NCBI RefSeq assembly: GCF_019352895.1
Contig: NZ_JAAAFX010000015.1
Location: 119,640 to 183,639, forward strand
Source of the DNA: Variovorax boronicumulans
GTDB taxonomy: Bacteria > Pseudomonadota > Gammaproteobacteria > Burkholderiales > Burkholderiaceae_C
DNA: 64,000 nt
Direction: 5' to 3'
Shown piece by piece: positions 18,054 to 25,302 of the stretch. Position 1 is the first letter of the stretch; the number at the start of each line of letters is the position of its first letter. Made by a program: the position numbers and the translations under genes. The notes under the pieces are model-generated. The model had not been told where the DNA came from. It was given only the letters and a program-made list of their open reading frames with translations, and made no database searches.

Positions 18054-18724
18054 GTGTGGGCGGTGTGGAGCGACGCGGCGGCGAAGGCCTGCCTTGCATC
18101 GGCGGGTGCGATGGGTTGGCAATCCAGTTGGTCCATGACCGCGCGCAGCCAGGGCGGCCGCTCACGGGTGCAGACCGCAATGGGATGGGGGAGGGGGGAG
18201 CGCTGCGTGGCGAGCGCGGCGAAATGGGCGGCGTACGCCGGCGGACGGGCATCGGTGGCGAGCTCGGCGATGGCGAAGGGGTCGGGCGGCGCGGGTTGCG
18301 TGGTGTCGACGAGCGGGATGTAGGGGGTGGATGCGCTGCAGGTGCCGGCCATGCCGGGGCCGTCGAGGAGGATGGCGCCGAGCACGCGTTCGGGCCGTGC
18401 GCCGGCGATGAGCAGCGCGATGTAGGCGCCCAGGCCGCGACCGCAGACGGTGGCGGGGCCGATGTGGGCGAGGGCGATGTCGACGTCGCCCATGAGGACT
18501 TCGCAGCTGTAGCCGCCGCCGGCGGGGATGGAGGATTGGCCGTGGCCGGTGAAGTCGAGGGCGTGGACGGGACCGGGCCAGCCGTCGTAGGTGGCGGGGA
18601 GGTGCGCGGCCTGGGATTCGCCCAGGCCATGCAGGAGCAGCAGGGGGTGGCTGTCGGGCTGAAGGGCAGGGCGCAGGCAGTGCAGGGCCAGGCGGATGCG
18701 CCCATGCGCAAGGAACGCTGTCAC
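18050..18724 (-). CDS. Catalytically degenerate alpha/beta-hydrolase-fold protein, copy A
   Basis: A 224-residue protein with a hydrolase-fold N-terminus: LLLLHGLGESQ near residue 28, then LDFTGHGQSS near 56. The nucleophile elbow reads CGRGLGA instead of GHSxGG, so Gly97 replaces the catalytic serine, and the C-terminus ends before a clear catalytic histidine. It is therefore probably not a hydrolase in the usual sense. A near-identical gene of the same length lies at 35553-36227. I chose the GTG start at 18724 because it aligns with the ATG of that copy. It overlaps the MFS gene by 4 bases, which suggests a partner role for the permease product. Confidence 0.7.
   Translation of the reverse strand: MTAFLAHGRIRLALHCLRPALQPDSHPLLLLHGLGESQAAHLPATYDGWPGPVHALDFTGHGQSSIPAGGGYSCEVLMGDVDIALAHIGPATVCGRGLGAYIALLIAGARPERVLGAILLDGPGMAGTCSASTPYIPLVDTTQPAPPDPFAIAELATDARPPAYAAHFAALATQRSPLPHPIAVCTRERPPWLRAVMDQLDCQPIAPADARQAFAAASLHTAHT
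18230..18724 (-). repeat. Long direct repeat, copy A (hydrolase-like gene)
   Basis: About 490 bp that are visibly near-identical to 35735-36227, with only scattered single-base differences, and in the same orientation. Identity falls off toward the 3' end of the genes (18050-18230). The two copies are about 17.5 kb apart and bracket the ABC importer, pim-like genes, porin and TetR gene. Confidence 0.85.
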
Positions 18725-18964
18725 GGCCTGCCTGCCGACAGTGCCGTTCCCGACAGGGGCCAGGCCGGGATGCTCGGGTCGCCTGTCATGGGGTGCGGTG
18801 CTCGGCCTTCTGTGCCGGCCGTCATCGGAGGCGCGGTGGAAATCATGATGTTGGTATGTTCCTCGTGTCAGGGCGGCGCTCGGCGGAGAGAAAACCATTC
18901 ATAAACAAGCACTTGCAGGCCCCTCTCGTTGTGCCTTCAGGGCTTGATTCGACTTATGTTTGAT

Positions 18965-18993
18965 GGGTACGCTTATTGGTGTACTTGGTATGG
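18965..18993. promoter_or_regulatory. Shared 29-bp motif, copy 1 (candidate operator)
   Basis: The sequence GGGTACGCTTATTGGTGT followed by ACTTGGTATGG matches 37300-37328 at 25 of 29 positions. It contains an imperfect direct repeat, TTGGTGTAC then TTGGTATGG. Both copies lie upstream of operons that encode the same hydrolase-like protein. A common regulator is inferred; its identity is unknown, though the double TetR protein at 34197-35435 is a candidate. Confidence 0.45.
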
Positions 18994-19213
18994 TTTTGAG
19001 GATGCTAGCACGGACAAGATTTTGATGTGTAGGAGTGCCTTGGATGCCGGTTTCTCCAGTGTGAAGTTCTTAATGTTGATGGTTTCCTGTCTTTGCTCGG
19101 ATGCCTATTGGCCTGAGTTCTTCTGTTGTTTTGTGTTTTCGGTTTGTTGTTTTCTGATTCATTTTTTTGGAAGGACGACTTTCTTCTGCTTTGTTGCAAT
19201 GCAAGAAACGACC

Positions 19214-19240
19214 GATTTCTAGGGGGATACCCTGGAAATC
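19214..19240. promoter_or_regulatory. Inverted repeat, candidate operator
   Basis: The arms GATTTCTAGGG (19214-19224) and CCCTGGAAATC (19230-19240) are complementary at 10 of 11 positions, with a 5-base centre GGATA. No T-run follows, so it is more like a dimeric repressor site than a terminator. It lies 340 bp before the ABC-importer operon. Confidence 0.4.
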
Positions 19241-19452
19241 CGTCAATGAGGCGCGATTGGTTTGACCGATTTAGTGGTCTCGGTATGATTCTTTCATCGA
19301 GCTTGCCAGTGCACTCGGATCGGTTCATGCCGTTCGGCGATGCAGATTGGCTTTCTCGGTACGTTCCCTAGCCAAGGGGCCCGCGATGGGCAGCAGCCGG
19401 CGACGTGGGGTGACGCGCTTCGCCGGTGGTTCGAAAGAAGTACAGGAGACAA

Positions 19453-19575
19453 ATGGTGAGCACTGATGAATCAACGCGGGCCGGTGAACGGCTCCTTGCA
19501 GCGAGACGACGGCGCCGGGCCGATGGCCTGACCGTCGCGCCTTCTTCTCCTTCCCTGCGACGCGGCGGAAGGTAG
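19453..19575 (+). CDS. Possible 40-codon leader ORF before the ABC-importer operon
   Basis: The ATG is preceded by ACAGGAGACAA, the strongest ribosome-binding site in this spacer, and the frame ends with TAG just 4 bases before the ATG of the first permease gene. The peptide (MVSTDESTRAGERLLAARRR then an Arg/Pro/Ser-rich tail) has no membrane segment and resembles no protein I know. It could be a regulatory leader or serve translational coupling, or it could be the remnant of a lost gene start. The gene call is tentative. Confidence 0.35.
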   Translation: MVSTDESTRAGERLLAARRRRRADGLTVAPSSPSLRRGGR

Positions 19576-19579
19576 GGCG

Positions 19580-20536
19580 ATGCAGACCTACATCCTGCGA
19601 CGGCTTCTGGCCCTGCTGCCCACGCTGTTCATCGCCAGCGTCATTGTTTTCGTGATCGTCCGCATGGTGCCGGGCGATGTGGTCGACCTGATGCTGAGCC
19701 AGAACGATGCCGGCTCGAACAACCTGACCCGCGAGCAGCTGCTCGAGACCCTGGGCCTCGACAAGCCCATGTGGAAGCAGTACGGCATCTGGATCGGCGA
19801 CCTGGCCTTCAGGGGCGACCTGGGTCACTCGCTATGGCAGGGCGATTCGGTGCTGAGCATGATCGCCACCCGCCTGCCCGTGACCTTCGAGCTCGGCCTG
19901 CTGGCCATGGTCATCGCGCTGAGCGTGGCGATCCCGGTGGGCGTGTACTCGGCGGTGAAGCAGGACGCCGCGGGCGACTACATCGCGCGCTCGTTCTCTC
20001 TGCTGATGCTCGCGGTGCCGAGCTTCTGGGTCGGCACGATGGTCACGGTGTTTCCCTCGATCTGGTGGGGCTGGTCGCCGGAGATCCACTTCATGCCCTT
20101 CCGCGAGGATCCGCTGCAGAACCTGCAGCAGATGCTCATCCCGGCCGTGATCCTGGGCCTGTCGCTGTCGGCCATCACGATGCGCATGACGCGCACCATG
20201 ATGCTCGAGGTGCTGCGCCAGGACTACATCCGAACCGCGCGCGCCAAGGGCCTCAAGGAAACACTGATCCTCACGCGCCATGCGGTGCGCAACGGCCTGA
20301 TCCCGGTGATCACGCTGATCGGCAGCCAGGCGCCGATCCTGATCGGCGGCGCCGTGATCCTCGAGCAGATCTTCGTGCTGCCCGGCATGGGGATGCTGCT
20401 GCTCGACGCCGTCAACCAGCGCGACTACCCGGTCGTCACCGGCGTCTTCTTCGTGGTCGGCCTGACCGTGATGTTGATCAACCTGCTGGTCGACCTGAGC
20501 TACGGCCTGATCGATCCCAAAGTGAGGCAGCGCTAA
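19580..20536 (+). CDS. Dipeptide/oligopeptide-type ABC importer permease (DppB/OppB family)
   Basis: A 318-residue protein starting MQTYILRRLLALLPTLF, the standard N-terminus of DppB-like permeases, with about six transmembrane helices. The EAA loop that contacts the ATPase is visible (DYIRTARAKGL then RHAVRNGLIPVITLIG near residues 215-245), and the C-terminus ends DLSYGLIDPKVR. It opens an operon of two permeases, binding protein and two ATPases. Since acyl-CoA genes follow on the same strand, the cargo is more likely a dicarboxylate or related acid than a peptide. That cargo is inference. Confidence 0.93.
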   Translation: MQTYILRRLLALLPTLFIASVIVFVIVRMVPGDVVDLMLSQNDAGSNNLTREQLLETLGLDKPMWKQYGIWIGDLAFRGDLGHSLWQGDSVLSMIATRLPVTFELGLLAMVIALSVAIPVGVYSAVKQDAAGDYIARSFSLLMLAVPSFWVGTMVTVFPSIWWGWSPEIHFMPFREDPLQNLQQMLIPAVILGLSLSAITMRMTRTMMLEVLRQDYIRTARAKGLKETLILTRHAVRNGLIPVITLIGSQAPILIGGAVILEQIFVLPGMGMLLLDAVNQRDYPVVTGVFFVVGLTVMLINLLVDLSYGLIDPKVRQR

Positions 20537-21483
20537 TGGAAGCCAAGATGCAAGCCCATCCCGCCGTGACCGTTGCGCCCGTGGTGCCGGCGCCGAAGCC
20601 GGCCGCCAGCGGCCGCCCGGCGAGCACGAAGAAGAGCCAGCTGCGCTGGTTCGTGCGCAAGCTGTTCCGCGAGAAACGCCTGGGCGCGGCCGGTGCGGTG
20701 ATCGCGCTGGTGTTCCTGTTCTTCGGCCTGTTCGCCGATGTGCTGGCGCCCTACGGCATGAACGAGGTGGACATGGGCGCGCGGCTGCAGTCGCCTTCAT
20801 GGGGGCACCCCTTCGGCACCGACAACCTGGGCCGGGACCTGCTGTCGCGCTGCATCTACGGCGCGCAGATCTCGGTGGTCATCGGCCTGCTGGTGGCGGC
20901 CATCTCGACCTTCATCTCGGCCACCATCGGCATCGTCTCGGGCTACTTCGGCGGCAAGGTCGACATGGTGGTGCAGCGCTTCGTCGATGCGTGGATGAGC
21001 TTTCCGGGCCTGATCGTGCTGATCGTCGTGGCCTCGGTGTTCGGCTCGGGCATCACCCAGATCATCATCACGCTGGGCCTGCTGATCGGCATCGGCGGCT
21101 CGCGCATCGTGCGCAGCGCGGTGGTCTCGGTGCGCGAGGACATGTACATCCACGCCGCCAAGTCCATCGGCGCCTCGGCCCCGCGCATCCTCTGGCGCCA
21201 CGTGCTGCCCAACGTGATCGCGCCGCTGATCGTGCTGTTCACCTCCAGTGTGGGCACGGCCATCCTGGCCGAGTCGGGCCTGTCCTTCCTGGGCCTGGGC
21301 GTGCCGCCGCCATACCCGACCTGGGGCGGGATGCTCTCGGGCAACGGCCGCACCTACATGCTGCAGGGTCCCTGGCTCGCGCTGGCGCCCGGCCTGTGCC
21401 TGACCCTGGTCGTCTACGCGATCAACGTGTTCGGGGATGCGCTGCGCGACATGCTCGATCCGCGGATGCGCGGCTCGCGCTGA
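20536..21483 (+). CDS. Dipeptide/oligopeptide-type ABC importer permease (DppC/OppC family)
   Basis: A 315-residue protein. The N-terminal 35 residues are Pro/Ala-rich and cytoplasmic, then come LFREKRLGAAGAVIALVFLFF and the family's HPFGTDNLGRDLLSR motif. The EAA region (MYIHAAKSIGASAPRILWRH) and ESGLSFLGLGVPPPYPTWG are diagnostic. The start overlaps the previous stop by one base (TAATG). It pairs with the DppB-type gene to form the membrane pore. Confidence 0.94.
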   Translation: MEAKMQAHPAVTVAPVVPAPKPAASGRPASTKKSQLRWFVRKLFREKRLGAAGAVIALVFLFFGLFADVLAPYGMNEVDMGARLQSPSWGHPFGTDNLGRDLLSRCIYGAQISVVIGLLVAAISTFISATIGIVSGYFGGKVDMVVQRFVDAWMSFPGLIVLIVVASVFGSGITQIIITLGLLIGIGGSRIVRSAVVSVREDMYIHAAKSIGASAPRILWRHVLPNVIAPLIVLFTSSVGTAILAESGLSFLGLGVPPPYPTWGGMLSGNGRTYMLQGPWLALAPGLCLTLVVYAINVFGDALRDMLDPRMRGSR

Positions 21484-21523
21484 GCCCCCGCACCCCACCC
21501 CAAAACAGAAGGAGACACAGGCA

Positions 21524-23227
21524 ATGAAGATGATCAGGACTTTGCTCGCAGGCATCACGGGCATGGCGTTGGCCACGGTGGCCGGCCAGGCGATGGCGCA
21601 GGCGTCGACCGACACGCCCAAGTACGGTGGCACGCTCGACATCGCCACCACCAGCACCGGCGTCACGACCCTGTCGTGGGACCTGGCCGATTGGCAGGCC
21701 ACGCTGCAGACGCGCGACACCGGCCAGTTCTACGAGCAGCTGTTCTCGGTCGACCTGGGCAAGGCCAAGAGCCGCGGCGGCAAGTACCCGTTCACCATCA
21801 GCGGCTGGCAGCCCAGCGACGCGATCCGCGGCGAACTGGCCGAGAGCTGGGAGTGGGTCACGCCGCTGGTGCTGGAGATCAAGCTGCGCAAGGGCGTGAA
21901 GTTCCCGGCCAAGGCCGGCGTGATGCCCGAGCGCGAGCTCACCGCCGAAGACGTGGTGTTCAGCTTCAACCGCATGAACACCAGCGCCAAGAAGACCCAG
22001 GGCTACTACGACCACATCGACAAGGTCAGCGCCAAGGACAAGGACACGGTGGTCTTCACCTTCAACAAGTTCCTGGCCGACTGGGACTACCGTTTCGGCA
22101 ATGGCTTCTTCTCGGGCATCGTGCCCAAGGAAGTGGTCGATGCGGGCCCGGGCAACTGGAAGAACGTCAACGGCACCGGGCCCTTCATGCTCGGCAACGT
22201 GGCGCAGGGCAACTCGCTGACCTTCACCAAGAACCCGGTGTACTGGGACAAGGAAACCATCAACGGCACCGCCTACAAGCTGCCCTTCGTCGACAAGCTG
22301 GTCCACCGCGTGATCAAGGACGAGGCCACGCAGCAGGCCGCGCTGCGCACCGGCAAGCTCGACATCCTGTCCTCGATCTCCTCCGAGGCCGCGAAGGAAC
22401 TCAAGAAGACCGCGCCGCAGGTCAAGTGGAACCGCTGGCTCAGCACCTCGGCCGCGCGCGTCGCGCTGCGCGTCGACACCAAGCCCTTCACCGACGTGCG
22501 CGTGCGCCGCGCGCTCAACATGGCGGTGAACAAGCAGGAAGTCATCGACAAGTTCTACGGCGGCGAGGCCGAGATGTTCGTGTTCCCGATGCATCCCGAG
22601 TACGTGGGCTACCACACGCCGCTCAAGGACATGCCGCCCGCGGTACAGGAACTGTTCAAGTACGACCCGGCCAAGGCGAAGAAGCTGCTGGCCGAGGCCG
22701 GCTACCCCAAGGGCTTCGCCTTCAAGATGCAGATCTGCACCTGCAACGCCGAGCAGATGGAGCTGATGCCACTGGTCGCGGCCTACCTCGAGATGGTGGG
22801 CGTGAAGATGGAGATCGTGCCGATGGAATACGGCGCGCACCTGTCGGCCATGACCACCCACACCAACGGCGCGGGCTACCTGACGACCATCCCCGACGTC
22901 AACCCGACCACCTCGCTGCGCATCAACTACGGCAAGGGCCAGGTCTACAACGCGCCGATGTGGGACGACCCCAAGTTCGATGCGCGCGTGGTCGATGCGC
23001 TGGGCGAGCGCGACGAGGCCAAGCGCCAGCAGATCCTGCGCGAGAGCACGGCCTTCATCCTCGAGCAGGCCCCGGCCATCTGGATGCCCGCGCCCTACCG
23101 CTACACGGCCTGGTGGCCCTGGGTGCGGAACTACGGCGGCGAGCTCTTCGTCGGCGCCGGCCGCAATGCGCCGATCCATGCCCGGGTCTGGATCGACCAG
23201 GACATGAAAAAGAAGATGGGTTTCTGA
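21524..23227 (+). CDS. Extracellular solute-binding protein, family 5 (SBP_bac_5)
   Basis: A 567-residue protein with a cleavable signal peptide (KMIRTLLAGITGMALATVAG, cut after QAMAQA). The mature protein starts with KYGGTLDIATT and has the large family-5 fold: LAESWEWVTPLVLEIKLRKG, TAEDVVFSFNRM, and NGTGPFML. The ATG follows AAGGAG. This is the ligand-determining part of the importer. Family 5 mostly binds peptides but also sugars, nickel or organic acids; the placement ahead of pim-like genes favours a pathway substrate. Confidence 0.93.
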   Translation: MKMIRTLLAGITGMALATVAGQAMAQASTDTPKYGGTLDIATTSTGVTTLSWDLADWQATLQTRDTGQFYEQLFSVDLGKAKSRGGKYPFTISGWQPSDAIRGELAESWEWVTPLVLEIKLRKGVKFPAKAGVMPERELTAEDVVFSFNRMNTSAKKTQGYYDHIDKVSAKDKDTVVFTFNKFLADWDYRFGNGFFSGIVPKEVVDAGPGNWKNVNGTGPFMLGNVAQGNSLTFTKNPVYWDKETINGTAYKLPFVDKLVHRVIKDEATQQAALRTGKLDILSSISSEAAKELKKTAPQVKWNRWLSTSAARVALRVDTKPFTDVRVRRALNMAVNKQEVIDKFYGGEAEMFVFPMHPEYVGYHTPLKDMPPAVQELFKYDPAKAKKLLAEAGYPKGFAFKMQICTCNAEQMELMPLVAAYLEMVGVKMEIVPMEYGAHLSAMTTHTNGAGYLTTIPDVNPTTSLRINYGKGQVYNAPMWDDPKFDARVVDALGERDEAKRQQILRESTAFILEQAPAIWMPAPYRYTAWWPWVRNYGGELFVGAGRNAPIHARVWIDQDMKKKMGF

Positions 23228-23295
23228 GCCAGAGAAGCCACGCCCGCTTCGCGGCACCCGCGAAGCGCCAGCCCACGATTGCAAAGGAGGCCACC

Positions 23296-24264
23296 ATGGC
23301 CACTCCCGTTCTGCAGGTCAGAAACCTCACCACCCGCTTCAGGACCGAACGCGGCATGGTCACCGCGGTCGACGGCGTCTCGTTCGACGTGAACGCCGGC
23401 GAGACGCTGGCCATCGTCGGCGAGTCGGGCTCGGGCAAGAGCGTGACCGCGATGTCCATCCTGCGCCTGATCGCCTCGCCGCCGGGGCGCATCGAGCGCG
23501 GCGAGATCCTGTTCGACGGCCGGGACCTGCTCAAGCTCAGCGACGAGGAGATGCGCGCGGTGCGCGGCAACCGCATCGCGATGATCTTCCAGGACTCGAT
23601 GTCCTCGCTCAACCCGTCGATCACCATCGGCAAGCAGATCGCCGAGCCGATCAACCTGCACCGCAACGCCTCCTGGGCCGAGGCCTACCGCAACGCCCGC
23701 GACCTGCTGAGCATGGTGCAGATCCCCGACGCGCAGAACCGGTTGTCGGCCTACCCGCACCAGTTCTCGGGTGGCATGCGCCAGCGCGCGATGATCGCGA
23801 TGGCGCTGGCCTGCGACCCGCGGCTGATCATCGCGGACGAGCCGACCACCGCACTCGACGTGACCGTGCAGGCGCAGATCCTCGACCTGCTCAAGCAGCT
23901 CACACGCAAGGCGCAGACCTCGATGATCCTGATCACCCACGACATGGGCGTGGTCGCGCGCTATGCCGACCGCGTGGCCGTGATGTACGGCGGGCGCATC
24001 GTCGAGCAGGGCCCGGCGCGCGAGATCTTCAACCGGCCGACCCATCCCTACACGCGCGGCCTGCTGGCCTCGATCCCGCGCATCGACAGCGACACCGACC
24101 AGCCGCTGCAGGCCATCGAGGGCATGCCGCCGGATCTCTCGGCACTGCCCGCGGGCTGCGCCTTCGGCCCGCGCTGCCGGCAGGCCACGGCCGAATGCGC
24201 CGCGGCGCGTCCGCCGCTGACCCCTGTGGGCGAGTCCCACGTCAAGGCCTGCTTCAACACCTGA
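23296..24264 (+). CDS. ABC importer ATPase (DppD/OppD family)
   Basis: A 322-residue protein. Walker A GESGSGKS, Q-loop FQDSMSSLNP, signature FSGGMRQR, Walker B LIIADEPTTALD and the H-loop ITHD are all intact. The C-terminal oligopeptide-ABC extension has the Cys-containing GCAFGPRCRQATAEC, which in some relatives holds an Fe-S cluster. A good AAGGAGG ribosome-binding site precedes the ATG. It pairs with the next gene. Confidence 0.95.
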   Translation: MATPVLQVRNLTTRFRTERGMVTAVDGVSFDVNAGETLAIVGESGSGKSVTAMSILRLIASPPGRIERGEILFDGRDLLKLSDEEMRAVRGNRIAMIFQDSMSSLNPSITIGKQIAEPINLHRNASWAEAYRNARDLLSMVQIPDAQNRLSAYPHQFSGGMRQRAMIAMALACDPRLIIADEPTTALDVTVQAQILDLLKQLTRKAQTSMILITHDMGVVARYADRVAVMYGGRIVEQGPAREIFNRPTHPYTRGLLASIPRIDSDTDQPLQAIEGMPPDLSALPAGCAFGPRCRQATAECAAARPPLTPVGESHVKACFNT

Positions 24265-24304
24265 AGCACGTCGTCTCCGTTCCAACCCATCTGAAGAAGG
24301 CGTC

Positions 24305-25282
24305 ATGGAAGACATCCTGAAAGTCGAAAACCTGCAGATCCACTTTCCCGTGATGAAGGGCGTGGTGTTCAAGAAGCAGGTCGCCACGGTCAAGGCCGTG
24401 GACGGCGTGTCGTTCTCGGTCAAGCGTGGCGAGACCCTGGGCGTGGTGGGCGAGAGCGGCTGCGGCAAGTCCACCACCGGGCTGGCGCTGATGCACATGC
24501 TCGCGACCACCAGCGGCCGCATCCTGTTCGAAGGGCAGGACGTGACCAGCTTCTCGCGCGACCAGGTCAAGCAGTTCCGCCGCCGCGTGCAGATGGTCTA
24601 CCAGGACCCGTACGGCTCGCTCAACCCGCGCATGAAGGTGCGCGACATCATCGGCGAGCCGCTCGAGGTGCACGGCCTGGACAAGGACCGCGAGAAGTAC
24701 GACCAGCGCATCGCCGAACTGCTGCGCATGGTCGGCCTGCTGCCGGACATGGCCGACCGTTACGCGCACGAATTCTCGGGCGGGCAGCGCCAGCGCATCG
24801 GCATCGCGCGCGCGCTGGCGCTTGAGCCCAGCCTGATCGTCTGCGACGAGCCGGTGTCGGCACTCGACGTGTCGATCCAGGCCCAGGTCATCAACATCTT
24901 CAAGAGCCTGCAGAAGCGCCTGGGCCTGACCTACGTCTTCATCGCCCACGACCTGGCGGTGGTGCGCCACATCAGCGACCGCATCGCCGTGATGTACCTG
25001 GGCCGGGTGGTCGAGATCGCCTCGCGCGACGACCTCTACAAGAGCCCCAAGCATCCCTACACCCAGGCGCTGCTGTCGGCGGTGCCGGTGGCCGACGTGG
25101 ACGCCGAGCGCGACAAGGAACGCATCGTGCTCAAGGGCGAGATCCCGAGCCCGCTGCGCATTCCGTCGGGCTGCCGCTTCCACACCCGCTGCCCGGCCGC
25201 GATGGACAAGTGCAGGACGCAGGACCCGGCCATGAGCGAGCACGGCGGCGGCCATGCCGTGGCCTGCCACCTGTACACGTGA
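24305..25282 (+). CDS. ABC importer ATPase (DppF/OppF family)
   Basis: A 325-residue protein. Walker A GESGCGKS, Q-loop YQDPYGSLNPR, signature FSGGQRQR, Walker B LIVCDEPVSALD and H-loop IAHD are complete. The C-terminal extension has GCRFHTRCPAAMDKC, the same four-Cys arrangement as in the preceding ATPase. Only 20 bases separate it from the acyl-CoA ligase gene, which strongly suggests that importer and ligase share a transcript. Confidence 0.95.
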   Translation: MEDILKVENLQIHFPVMKGVVFKKQVATVKAVDGVSFSVKRGETLGVVGESGCGKSTTGLALMHMLATTSGRILFEGQDVTSFSRDQVKQFRRRVQMVYQDPYGSLNPRMKVRDIIGEPLEVHGLDKDREKYDQRIAELLRMVGLLPDMADRYAHEFSGGQRQRIGIARALALEPSLIVCDEPVSALDVSIQAQVINIFKSLQKRLGLTYVFIAHDLAVVRHISDRIAVMYLGRVVEIASRDDLYKSPKHPYTQALLSAVPVADVDAERDKERIVLKGEIPSPLRIPSGCRFHTRCPAAMDKCRTQDPAMSEHGGGHAVACHLYT

Positions 25283-25302
25283 ACACCCCCAACGGAGACC
25301 CC

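Larger units (their letters stand above)
18725..19452. other. Long AT-rich intergenic region between divergent operons
   Basis: From about 18890 to 19370 the base composition drops sharply relative to the flanking GC-rich genes, with T-rich runs such as 19120-19165. It must carry promoters for the hydrolase-MFS operon (minus) and the ABC-importer operon (plus). It holds the 29-bp motif shared with 37300-37328 and an 11-bp-arm inverted repeat at 19214-19240. TTGGTATG recurs at 18851-18858. A 97-codon frame at 18929-19222 has odd Phe/Cys/Trp-rich composition and is probably not a gene. Confidence 0.7.

Noticed and set aside
18929..19222. A 97-codon frame in the AT-rich spacer
   Set aside because: Its composition (many Phe, Cys, Trp and Met) simply reflects T-rich DNA, there is no ribosome-binding site, and it lies in a likely regulatory region.
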